From Methanobacteriota archaeon (GTDB lineage Archaea > Thermoplasmatota > Poseidoniia > Poseidoniales > Poseidoniaceae), in assembly GCA_002722695.1 (NCBI GenBank), contig PBMS01000030.1, positions 1 through 41,519 on the forward strand: a stretch of DNA of 41,519 bases, given 5' to 3'. Made by a program: the position numbers and the translations under genes. Of this stretch, positions 25,538-32,842 are shown one piece after another. The notes under the pieces are model-generated. The model searched no databases. It was not told where the DNA came from and saw nothing but the letters and a program-made list of their open reading frames with translations. Within the stretch, counting starts at the first letter, position 1; every line of letters begins with the position of its first letter.

Positions 25538-26712
25538 TGAGCATGGCAACCGGGGATACGCCTTCTGCCGGCATTGTTCCACCGGGGCTCGTCCCAAGCC
25601 CACACACCGAGACGCCCATCGCAGAGAAGGCGTCCGACATGCGCGCCATCAAAATCATCGTCAGCATCACGATGGGCATCACGCTTGTGCTCGCAGCTGG
25701 CTACCTCGCAGCCGTGGTACTCAGCGATGGCGCCATTCTATTGCGCCCCAGCGAAGTTGCGCTTGAACGGCACACCGGGTACAACGACCTCGTGAACCCT
25801 GCCTCCGGCGGGCTCACGGGTGAGGGCGTGACCGCCTGCATCGTGGACTCGGGCATAGCACTGGACCACAGCGACCTTGAAGACGTCAATCTGGCGGGAT
25901 GGAAAGACTTTGTCAACGGAAACGGCCAACCGTACGACGACCACGGGCACGGCACTTCGATGGCCGGTTTACTCGTTGCCAACGGTTGGCTCAAAGGAAC
26001 GGCCAAAAACGTCGACCTCCTGGTGGCGAAAGCCCTGAGTTCGGACGGCAGCGGAAGCGACAACATCGTGGCCGATGCCGTGGACTGGTGCGTTGCCAAC
26101 GGTGCCCACGTGATTTCATTGTCGTTGGGTGGAGCCCCCGATGTTCTGCCATTTTCAATCGGCGACGGACGAAGTTCCGGCGATGCCGCAAACGATGCGG
26201 TGGATGCCGGCGTGTACGTCGTGGCCGCCGCAGGCAACGACGGCGAAGACGATGACGGTGATGTTGCTCACCCATCGAGCGAAGCCGGTGTCATCTCGGT
26301 GGGTGGCGTGAACCTCAAAGGCAGCATTTGGCCCGGGTCATCGAAGGGCGACAACAACGGACGCTTGTTGCCACTTCCCATACTGATGCCGCGAGGCGAC
26401 CCGAACAAAAAACCCGAAATTGTCGCTCCTGCCGAGGGCGTGCCGGTTCTCACCATGGACGGCGGTTGGGGCATCGCCGACGGAACGAGTGCAGCCACAG
26501 TGTACGTGACCGGAGCGTTGTGTCTGCTCCTCGAGGAAAAGCCGAGTCTTATGGCGGACCAGTCAACGGGCGGGGCCGACAATGTTGATGCCGTAAAGCA
26601 ATGGCTCAAGGACAGCGCTGTGATGGAAAGCGGTCAAACCACGCACGACGATTATTACGGCTACGGACTGCTGAACGTTTCAGGGCTCATTCAACAGGCC
26701 ACTCAAGCCTAA
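25537..26712 (+). CDS. Subtilisin-like serine protease (S8), membrane-anchored
   Basis: About 391 residues. A hydrophobic segment (IVSITMGITLVLAAGYLAAV, about residues 40-60) after a 35-residue cytoplasmic start should anchor or export the enzyme. The catalytic triad is complete: Asp in CIVDSGIALDH, His in DDHGHGTSMAG and Ser in DGTSAATVYVTGAL; the oxyanion Asn is in VVAAAGNDG. The acidic stretch EDDDGD after it is consistent with calcium binding or a marine habitat. There is no obvious I9 propeptide. It begins inside the desulfurase stop (TGATG), so it is the third gene of the operon, and its stop overlaps the convergent methyltransferase by four bases. Confidence 0.9.
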   Translation: MSMATGDTPSAGIVPPGLVPSPHTETPIAEKASDMRAIKIIVSITMGITLVLAAGYLAAVVLSDGAILLRPSEVALERHTGYNDLVNPASGGLTGEGVTACIVDSGIALDHSDLEDVNLAGWKDFVNGNGQPYDDHGHGTSMAGLLVANGWLKGTAKNVDLLVAKALSSDGSGSDNIVADAVDWCVANGAHVISLSLGGAPDVLPFSIGDGRSSGDAANDAVDAGVYVVAAAGNDGEDDDGDVAHPSSEAGVISVGGVNLKGSIWPGSSKGDNNGRLLPLPILMPRGDPNKKPEIVAPAEGVPVLTMDGGWGIADGTSAATVYVTGALCLLLEEKPSLMADQSTGGADNVDAVKQWLKDSAVMESGQTTHDDYYGYGLLNVSGLIQQATQA

Positions 26713-27443
26713 ACCGGTAGCCACGCCACCAGCGTGCCCCCGAACAAGGGCATGAAGGCGACGTGGTGCGATGACTGTGTATCACTGATGAGTTGAATCC
26801 AACGATTGAACCCGTTCACAAGCGCCATACCGACCTCGTCGTCGTCAGCCACCTCACCGGTGGGCATATCGGGCTCAACCGTGAAGAGCACACCGTTTGG
26901 ATGGAGGAGAGGAAGGTAGGTTGAAACCAATTCTGCCCGAGCTGGCGAAGGGCCGTCCACGATGATCGCATCGTAGGTCGGCTCAAACGGCGTTTGGGAA
27001 AGTTCCGCTCCTGTCGCCGCAGCAAGGCTCCAAGCCTGATGCTCAGCAGCGAGTCGTTCCGGGTCGCCCACCACCACGTTGGACCAATCAAGCGCATCGT
27101 ACCGTTGAAGGAGACGCTTGAGAATGACGCCGAACTTTCCACCCTGCTCCACAAGGGTCAACGCCTGAAGCGTTCGTTCCTCCCGCTCGAAAAGATCCAG
27201 CATCCAAGCCGTTCTGTGGCCAACGCTGGCCCCGACCTCGAGCAATGTCTTCGGTTGCAAACGCCCCAATGCGTCTCGAACACGGCGTTGAAGCGAAATG
27301 GACCACGTTGACAAGCCCATGTGTTGGAGTTGTTCGTTGATGTTGGAAGCGATGAGGGGCTCGTCTTGCGGTTGTTGGGGGTCTTTTGCCAACACATGGA
27401 CGAGGAGTTCACTCCGCTCAATCCCGTCCGAGGACTCGCCCAT
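26709..27443 (-). CDS. SAM-dependent methyltransferase, O-methyltransferase-like
   Basis: 244 residues with a Rossmann methyltransferase core: motif I TLLEVGASVGHRTAWML, a following acidic strand (LTLVEQGGKFG), and YDAIIVDGPSPARAELVSTYLPLL equivalent to motif IV onward, then a strand GVLFTVEPD. The arrangement resembles class I O-methyltransferases of the COMT type, but the substrate is unknown. ATG 27443 has GGAGGTGA upstream; GTG/TTG alternatives would lengthen the protein by up to 15 residues. It is convergent with the subtilase and divergent from the zinc finger gene. Confidence 0.75.
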   Translation of the reverse strand: MGESSDGIERSELLVHVLAKDPQQPQDEPLIASNINEQLQHMGLSTWSISLQRRVRDALGRLQPKTLLEVGASVGHRTAWMLDLFEREERTLQALTLVEQGGKFGVILKRLLQRYDALDWSNVVVGDPERLAAEHQAWSLAAATGAELSQTPFEPTYDAIIVDGPSPARAELVSTYLPLLHPNGVLFTVEPDMPTGEVADDDEVGMALVNGFNRWIQLISDTQSSHHVAFMPLFGGTLVAWLPV

Positions 27444-27539
27444 GGTGTCCGCTTCCTCACCTCCAACATCAAGCCTTGCACACCTCACAAGTCGGAGGGT
27501 TCAAACCAAGTGGGTTCAGGCAAGACACGGGGAAGCACC

Positions 27540-28313
27540 GTGGAAGAGGAGGAAGCGTTGGCCGATGAGGACGACGTCCTCGAAAACGCCACCTACTGCC
27601 CGTCGTGCGACGATATGACTGCTCACGACATCTTGAGGGAGAAGAAAGTCGGAGACGGCGCCGATTTCATGGTACGCTGCCATGTGTGCCAGCACGTTCA
27701 CACCGTCGAGTTCCGACCCCCTCCACCGACCAACATTCCCTTCATCCTCACCGATGGACCTCGGTCCGAGCGGGTGGTTCTCGTGGTTGATGCCGACGAA
27801 GAATTCGTTATCGGTGACGTCTTTGAAGAAAACGACATGCTGTGGAGAATACACCAAATCGAGACGCGGGATGAGCGGATGAGCTCCGCTGAAACCGCTG
27901 CGAACATCGCACGAATCACCGCTCTTCGGACCGACATGGTTCGCGTAAAGTTGACGTTGACGCGTGGGGAGGACTCCACAGCAGACGTTCTCGTCGTCCC
28001 CCAGGAAACCACCTTCACAGGCGGCCACCTGATGGATCACAACGGCGAGACTTGGAGAATTCGAGCCATCCACACGGGCTCCGGGCGCACCATGCGTGGC
28101 ACCGTCCGTGCTCCGGACATCAAACGGATGTACTTGCATGAACCGCCTAAATCCGAACATTTTGCACCGCGAACGCCGCGCGAGCGTCGTCAAGCATGGA
28201 AAGAAGGGCGTTTGGGACACAATCCAAACCCTGAGCGACCCAAAGAGCACATCAAGAAAGGGGTCAACCCGAACGCAACTCGAAACCGCCCGAGAAAAAA
28301 GAAACGAAAGTGA
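27540..28313 (+). CDS. HVO_0476-like zinc finger protein
   Basis: About 257 residues. The N-terminal zinc ribbon is CPSCDD ... VRCHVCQHVH, followed by two repeated beta-rich modules (VIGDVFEENDMLWRIHQIE and TGGHLMDHNGETWRIRAIH) and a very basic C-terminal tail ending NRPRKKKRK. The layout matches the archaeal HVO_0476 family of zinc finger proteins; no biochemical role is established. The repeat and the basic tail suggest RNA or ribosome binding, which is inference. The start is uncertain: GTG 27540 is used; TTG 27558 has the best Shine-Dalgarno (GAGGAGG, five bases upstream). Its TGA abuts the proline dehydrogenase stop. Confidence 0.75.
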   Translation: MEEEEALADEDDVLENATYCPSCDDMTAHDILREKKVGDGADFMVRCHVCQHVHTVEFRPPPPTNIPFILTDGPRSERVVLVVDADEEFVIGDVFEENDMLWRIHQIETRDERMSSAETAANIARITALRTDMVRVKLTLTRGEDSTADVLVVPQETTFTGGHLMDHNGETWRIRAIHTGSGRTMRGTVRAPDIKRMYLHEPPKSEHFAPRTPRERRQAWKEGRLGHNPNPERPKEHIKKGVNPNATRNRPRKKKRK

Positions 28314-29291
28314 TCATGGACGATTGGTCCACGGCATCAGGAAGGCCTTGGCAACGTGCGAGCCGATGGTCGGGTTTTCCTGCAAGCGACGGATGCTGTA
28401 TTCGTACCATTTTTCTCCGTACGGAATGTAGACGCGGGTCCGGTGGCCCTCTGCCAGAAGACGGCGGCGCATAGGACCCCGAACGCCCAGCAAGAGCTGA
28501 AATTCGTAGCCCGGTCCCTTGTGATGTCGGTGATCCCCAGCGTTTGGTCGAGGGTCATCAACGCCCGGGCCCATGCCGTGGGCTTCCAACGCTGAGAGGG
28601 TGTGGTTGATGACGGGAAGGTCGTGACTTGCAACGCCCACGTAAGCACCTGCAGCGAACATACGGTCGATGGCTGCGTTGGTTGCGTCAACGATGTCTCT
28701 GTAGCCCGTGAAGGAGATGTCTTCCGGTTCAAGATAGATGCCCTTGCAAATCCGATAGTCAGCAGCCGGACCCAGTGATGTTTCGAGCGAATCAATGTCC
28801 GAAAGGGTTCGGAAGAGGCGCCCTTGAAGCACCGTACCGACATTGGTTAGACCCTCGCTGTGCAGGGCAACGACAACCTCAATGGTGCTGGTGGTCACAC
28901 GATGGTCCTCCATGTCCAGACGTACGAACATGTTCTCCTCGGCGGCCATTGACACCATTTTTCGGATGTTATCCATGCCTTTTTCCGGGTCGATCAGCAA
29001 TCCGAAGGCGGTTGGTTTGATGCTAATGTTGGCATCAAATCCATGTTCTTTGATGGCGTGCATGACGCGTATGTATTCCTCCAAAAAGAAGGCAGCTTCG
29101 TCCATGCTGGAAATTTCTTCACCGAGGACGTCCACGGTGAAACAAGCGCCCTCGCTGGACAACCGTTTCATAACAGCCACGGCATCGACCAACGAATCCC
29201 CAGCGACGTATCGTCGACTGACCCAGCGGACGAACCACTTTGGCATGCGGACGGTGGTGGCAACGATCAACTTGGAGAACCACCCCACCAT
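28314..29291 (-). CDS. Proline dehydrogenase (FAD-dependent)
   Basis: 325 residues forming the PutA-type beta/alpha barrel. Visible segments are FTVDVLGEEI, ANISIKPTAFG, VRLDMEDHRVT, YRICKGIYLEPEDI, VASHDLPVI and, near the end, FQLLLGVRGPMRR and VYIPYGEKWYEYSIRRLQENP with the arginine pair that binds the proline carboxylate. The enzyme oxidises proline to pyrroline-5-carboxylate and passes electrons to the membrane quinone pool. The P5C dehydrogenase partner is not in the window. It is 45 bp downstream of dtdA on the same strand. ATG 29291 opens with a hydrophobic amphipathic helix that could help membrane association. Confidence 0.9.
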   Translation of the reverse strand: MVGWFSKLIVATTVRMPKWFVRWVSRRYVAGDSLVDAVAVMKRLSSEGACFTVDVLGEEISSMDEAAFFLEEYIRVMHAIKEHGFDANISIKPTAFGLLIDPEKGMDNIRKMVSMAAEENMFVRLDMEDHRVTTSTIEVVVALHSEGLTNVGTVLQGRLFRTLSDIDSLETSLGPAADYRICKGIYLEPEDISFTGYRDIVDATNAAIDRMFAAGAYVGVASHDLPVINHTLSALEAHGMGPGVDDPRPNAGDHRHHKGPGYEFQLLLGVRGPMRRRLLAEGHRTRVYIPYGEKWYEYSIRRLQENPTIGSHVAKAFLMPWTNRP

Positions 29292-29336
29292 GGCCGTGCC
29301 ACTGCTAAGGCGCTCTTTGACCCTTTGTGCTGTTGC

Positions 29337-30290
29337 TCACACGTGGCCGATGCGTTCCTTGATCTGATGCGTGGTCAACAAGGGGACACGCTCGGATTCC
29401 AAAAGGTCCCGGACAGCCTGACGTTGCCATCCCTTGAACGCTTTTTTGTCCATAGAACACACGAGGTCACCACCTGGAAAAGCCTGACGAGTTGCGCTCA
29501 GTGCTGCGAGAATGGATTGCTTCCAGCGCCCCCCGACGTCTCCATCAGGGGTCTGCTCAAAGGGCAATGCATAGGTGGCGAGCATGTGGCCGAGCCACAC
29601 GCCCTCGAGAGCGGCAAGTGTATTCGCACGAGGGGCGTAGTGACCGCCACCGAGCGTGACCAGGACCAATTGACCGGCGTGAACCGTTGGGTCCCAAACG
29701 TTCTCGTCTTCATTCAGCAGCCCGTCTTTCATGATGCCCGCCAGAACGGCAGCAGCGCCTTGATGACCCCACGTTGCCTCGGTGGATCCCACCTCGATGA
29801 AGAGGCAAGGAACGTCCAAGGTCGGACCGTGATGAGTGACCTCAAGCGAAACATCAAAACCCTCGACATCCTTGTTGTCCCGGGTGCGTTCCAGGAGCAT
29901 TTTCCACCACGTCGCCAAACGTGTTGAAGGGGGTGGAGCTGAACCTCCATGCCCCCCGTATCGACCTTGTTCAAGCATTGGAAGATGAGGGACCCCGATG
30001 GGATGGAGGGTCAACGAGGCTTGTCCACTCGCTGCGACATGTCGCGATGGAAACACCACTTCGCTCACGATTTCACCGGTGGCGGCTTGCCAGCGGCGGT
30101 CGAGGTGGTCCTCGAACAACAACCCATCGGGCAGATACATCATGCGCAGGTGCTCAAAAGCATAACACGAACAGCCTTCGACGGCGTCCAGCGGTGTCCA
30201 ATCGTCCAACGTCCGAAGCAAATCGGCTTGATTGGTGCTGGCGATGTCTCGTTGATTGACGGCGATCAAGATCACCGTAACATCGCTCAT
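29337..30290 (-). CDS. dtdA: D-aminoacyl-tRNA deacylase, archaeal type (DTD2)
   Basis: 317 residues. The N-terminus MSDVTVILIAVNQRDIAS and the blocks VTHHGPTLDVPCLFIEVGST and LVTLGGGHYAPR are the conserved core of archaeal and plant DtdA. The enzyme hydrolyses D-aminoacyl-tRNAs and also repairs aldehyde-modified aminoacyl-tRNA ends, protecting translation. ATG 30290 is chosen because the upstream 44 codons have no similarity and would overlap the divergent gene at 30321. It is probably co-transcribed with proline dehydrogenase. Confidence 0.93.
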   Translation of the reverse strand: MSDVTVILIAVNQRDIASTNQADLLRTLDDWTPLDAVEGCSCYAFEHLRMMYLPDGLLFEDHLDRRWQAATGEIVSEVVFPSRHVAASGQASLTLHPIGVPHLPMLEQGRYGGHGGSAPPPSTRLATWWKMLLERTRDNKDVEGFDVSLEVTHHGPTLDVPCLFIEVGSTEATWGHQGAAAVLAGIMKDGLLNEDENVWDPTVHAGQLVLVTLGGGHYAPRANTLAALEGVWLGHMLATYALPFEQTPDGDVGGRWKQSILAALSATRQAFPGGDLVCSMDKKAFKGWQRQAVRDLLESERVPLLTTHQIKERIGHV

Positions 30291-30320
30291 GTCCGTGGCT
30301 TCCCGCCCATCTATTTTGAG

Positions 30321-31313
30321 ATGACTCAGACGAGAGTTGACATAGATGCGACTCCAGCCACCTCCATGAACGAGGGCCTGCCCCCCAGCATCCCGTTCCT
30401 CCCCGATGTCGTCGTTCATCACGAAGAGGGTGCGTTGGTTTCAGGCATGGACGGAGAATTTCTGTGGTTGGATACCGACATGCAACCCGTTACCCAGGTT
30501 TCGCGACCCCACCCTATGCGCCTCCGCCAGGGCGTCATCGCAAACGGTCATCTCATCGGAACGTGGTTGGACAGAGAACTCATGCTCGCGTGCATGGGAG
30601 CAATGCCTGTGGGTTCAGACGAAAACGGCCAACCACGTTCGGAACTTCGCACGTCCATTGGGACTCGAACGACGCATCATCCTGCAGGAACCAGTTGGGC
30701 GCACGCACTGGACGCCGAGCCAATGGCACTTGCAACAAACGGTGAGGTCGTGGTGTTTAATTTGTATCGCAGAGGGTTGTACGGCATCGGTTTGAATGCC
30801 GATGAACAATGGAGAATGCCACCACCTGAGTGGTCCTACCCAAAACGGCGTCCTCGAAACCAAGAGACGATCAGCTTGCACGTCCACAACGATGAGTGCT
30901 GGGTGACCTCCAGAGGAGGGCGCGTACAGCGACGCTCTCTGGCGACCGGACAACTTGTCGAAGAACACCTCTTCGACAGCGTCGAAGCACCGCTCGAGCA
31001 CCATTTCAAGCACGGTGAACACGATTTGTTGTGCACGACGGACGGTGTCTTGACGTGGTTGCACAACATGGTGATGATCAAGCAGGCGCATCTCAGTGGA
31101 CCCGTCCAAGATGCTTCATGGGATTCGGAACTGAACGGCTGGCGTGTTGCAGGCTGGCGAGAGGAGGTGGTCGTTTCAGAGGCGATGGTGGACCGCAGAG
31201 AGACATCGGAATTGCCTGTCCACATCGTGCCCATCAAGGGCGGCGCCCTCGTGCTTTACAACGATGGTTCGTGGGATAAGAGCCCGTTTACAGCGTCCAA
31301 CGTGGACGTCTGA
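30321..31313 (+). CDS. Unknown soluble protein, beta-rich
   Basis: 330 residues, no signal peptide or TM segment. The composition suggests alternating beta strands with repeating units that each hold a Gly-Asp/Asn turn and aromatic residues (GEFLWLDTDMQPVTQVSR; GEVVVFNLYRRGLYGIGL; GRVQRRSLATGQLVEEHLF; DGVLTWLHNMVMIKQAHL), which fits a WD40- or PQQ-like propeller of weak sequence identity. This is inference from pattern. Start ATG 30321 or 30366. It is divergent from dtdA over 30 bp, so the two share a promoter region, and it ends one base before rps27ae on the other strand. Confidence 0.7.
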   Translation: MTQTRVDIDATPATSMNEGLPPSIPFLPDVVVHHEEGALVSGMDGEFLWLDTDMQPVTQVSRPHPMRLRQGVIANGHLIGTWLDRELMLACMGAMPVGSDENGQPRSELRTSIGTRTTHHPAGTSWAHALDAEPMALATNGEVVVFNLYRRGLYGIGLNADEQWRMPPPEWSYPKRRPRNQETISLHVHNDECWVTSRGGRVQRRSLATGQLVEEHLFDSVEAPLEHHFKHGEHDLLCTTDGVLTWLHNMVMIKQAHLSGPVQDASWDSELNGWRVAGWREEVVVSEAMVDRRETSELPVHIVPIKGGALVLYNDGSWDKSPFTASNVDV

Positions 31314-31314
31314 A

Positions 31315-31482
31315 TCACTCAACGGAAGCTGTGTAGCCGCAACGACCGCAGGACTTGCGGTTGTTGTGGATGGCGAGGAAGACACCGGGCCCGCAGTTTG
31401 GACAGTGTTCACCGCGCACCAGTTTTCCGTCCTCAACTTTGTACTTGGACCACTTTCCTTTGGGGTTTGGACCGTCGCCCAT
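31315..31482 (-). CDS. rps27ae: Ribosomal protein eS31 (S27ae)
   Basis: 55-residue small-subunit zinc protein. [20 protein letters not shown] continues to GRCGY, giving C27, C30, C45 and C48 as zinc ligands and the family hallmark GPGVF. Sequence and length match archaeal S27ae, which lacks the ubiquitin fusion seen in eukaryotes. The ATG at 31482 overlaps the rps24e stop by one base (TGATG). It is the last gene of the rpoE-spt4-rps24e-rps27ae operon. Confidence 0.96.
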   Translation of the reverse strand: MGDGPNPKGKWSKYKVEDGKLVRGEHCPNCGPGVFLAIHNNRKSCGRCGYTASVE

Positions 31483-31808
31483 CATTCATCGCCTCCTTCA
31501 CTTGATTCCTCGCCGGCGGGTGAGGAAGAACTGCGGAGCGATTCATGACGCTTGTGGATGTAGCCGGGCTCCACGGCCATGGCCTCCTTGGAGCCGTAAA
31601 TGAAGGCCAATCCGGTCGTCAGTGGTTGCCCAAAGCGGGTGGAACAGTTCTTCACGACGATGAGGTCGCGATCAGACCCCGGTTCAAGGGTCTGGACCAG
31701 GTCCATGACCTCGGTACGGGACGGCGTGGATTTCTTGTCGTGTTTCCAACTGAATGAGATTTCAACTCGGTTCAAGATTTTGTTTTCTTTTCGTTCTTTA
31801 ATCTGCAT
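31482..31808 (-). CDS. rps24e: Ribosomal protein eS24
   Basis: 108 residues beginning [19 protein letters not shown] and containing [18 protein letters not shown] and [20 protein letters not shown], all typical of eS24 of the small subunit. The C-terminal 20 residues are Ser/Glu rich ([17 protein letters not shown]), an acidic tail beyond the usual lysine-rich end. GGTGAT precedes ATG 31808. It follows spt4 after 10 bp and overlaps rps27ae. Confidence 0.95.
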   Translation of the reverse strand: MQIKERKENKILNRVEISFSWKHDKKSTPSRTEVMDLVQTLEPGSDRDLIVVKNCSTRFGQPLTTGLAFIYGSKEAMAVEPGYIHKRHESLRSSSSPAGEESSEGGDE

Positions 31809-31818
31809 GGTATCACCT

Positions 31819-32022
31819 TCAACGGATGTTGACCTTAAGGGCGTAGCGGCCGGGTTTTTCAACCTGAAGTCGCTTGGCAATTTCTGAGCGCCCAGGGTTG
31901 ACGATGATGACGTAGCCCGTCCAATCGGATGAGACAGGGGCGGAAGGATGGTGAGGACACTGGTCCACTCCATCGCTTAGAATCATGTGGCACTCACCAC
32001 AGGCAAAGGGCATTTTGGCCAT
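31819..32022 (-). CDS. spt4: Transcription elongation factor Spt4 (RpoE'')
   Basis: 67 residues. The zinc knuckle reads CGECH near the start and then CPHH, so the fourth ligand is His (H25) in place of the usual Cys. DWTGYVIIVNPGRSEIAKRL and PGRYALKVNIR match the NusG/Spt5-binding face. Spt4 joins Spt5 to keep RNA polymerase processive. ATG 32022 lies two bases past the rpoE stop; a GTG at 32028 overlapping that stop is possible. Its place between rpoE and rps24e is the conserved archaeal order. Confidence 0.95.
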   Translation of the reverse strand: MAKMPFACGECHMILSDGVDQCPHHPSAPVSSDWTGYVIIVNPGRSEIAKRLQVEKPGRYALKVNIR

Positions 32023-32024
32023 GT

Positions 32025-32576
32025 TCACTCACTTCCCTTCTTGCTCCATTGCGGCGAGCCGAGGCCGTCTTGCTTGGAGGTCAGACCGATCTTGGAGCGT
32101 CGTGGGTCGGAGGTGTCGGGTGAGAGAGAAACGATACGAGCCCGAACGAACGAACCAATCGAAAGTTCTCGACCGGTTTGGCGACCCGTGATCTTGTTGG
32201 CACCGATGTTGATGTCGACCGGTTCGTCCATGATTTGGGACTTGTGGAGCAGAGCTTCCATGGGACCGATGCGAACAAAGGCTCCGAACTCGTTGACTTC
32301 GGAAACGGCTCCTTCTACGACTTCTTGATCGTCCATGCAAAAGAGAACGGCGTCAAATTGAACACGCTGGTAGATGGCGCCGTCCCCGTGAATGATTCGG
32401 CCTCGACCGAGGGTTTTGTGATTGTTCGTCACCAAGACAAATCGATTTTCAGCGTCGAATTTCCCCTCGAAGGCGTCCATTGACAAACGGTCAATATGTT
32501 GGTCGAGCGATTGACCCTTGCGCATGTATTCCGCAGGAATGCGGATGGTGTCTTCTTTGGTTACGACCTTGTACAT
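32025..32576 (-). CDS. rpoE: DNA-directed RNA polymerase subunit E' (Rpo7)
   Basis: 183 residues. The N-terminal RNP-like domain begins MYKVVTKEDTIRIPAEYM and the C-terminal S1 domain holds VEGAVSEVNEFGAFVRIGP. Rpo7 forms the stalk of archaeal RNA polymerase with Rpo4 and binds nascent RNA. GAGGTGA precedes ATG 32576 by about five bases; the open frame upstream to 32819 is leader, not coding. It is the first gene of the four-gene operon. Confidence 0.96.
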   Translation of the reverse strand: MYKVVTKEDTIRIPAEYMRKGQSLDQHIDRLSMDAFEGKFDAENRFVLVTNNHKTLGRGRIIHGDGAIYQRVQFDAVLFCMDDQEVVEGAVSEVNEFGAFVRIGPMEALLHKSQIMDEPVDINIGANKITGRQTGRELSIGSFVRARIVSLSPDTSDPRRSKIGLTSKQDGLGSPQWSKKGSE

Positions 32577-32714
32577 CTTTTCACCTCTTTGCACCCTCAG
32601 GAGGCACGGAAAAGACGGTGCAGTCAAGCGACTGTTCCGTCCTTCACCGGGTAACCTCAGGAGAGAAAGCGACCGAAGTCGTTCCTTCCACCGACGACCC
32701 CTATTTAATTCAAG
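32577..32714 (-). promoter_or_regulatory. rpoE operon leader and TATA-like promoter
   Basis: On the minus strand a TATA-like AATTAAATAG lies at about 32701-32710, which would give a 5' leader of roughly 100 nt, long for an archaeon. The leader holds two copies of CTCCTGAGG (32595-32603 and 32655-32663, 60 bp apart). It also holds a possible stem TGCACC/GGTGCA ending just before the Shine-Dalgarno. The rest of the gap to 32842 is AT-poor; GGTGA at about 32831-32835 serves the surface-protein gene on the plus strand. Confidence 0.45.
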
Positions 32715-32842
32715 CGGCAAACCCGCCCCACTGGTTCCTTTCCGTTGCCCTGTTTCGGCCGCCATGATGCAACCGAGAAAAGGGGTTTTAGGTCTTGAAG
32801 GAGCCATAATCAATAACAACCCCCCGGAGCAGGTGAATCATC

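Noticed and set aside
27321-27539. Upstream part of the zinc finger open frame
   Set aside because: It is antisense to the methyltransferase 5' region and has no similarity to the zinc finger family.
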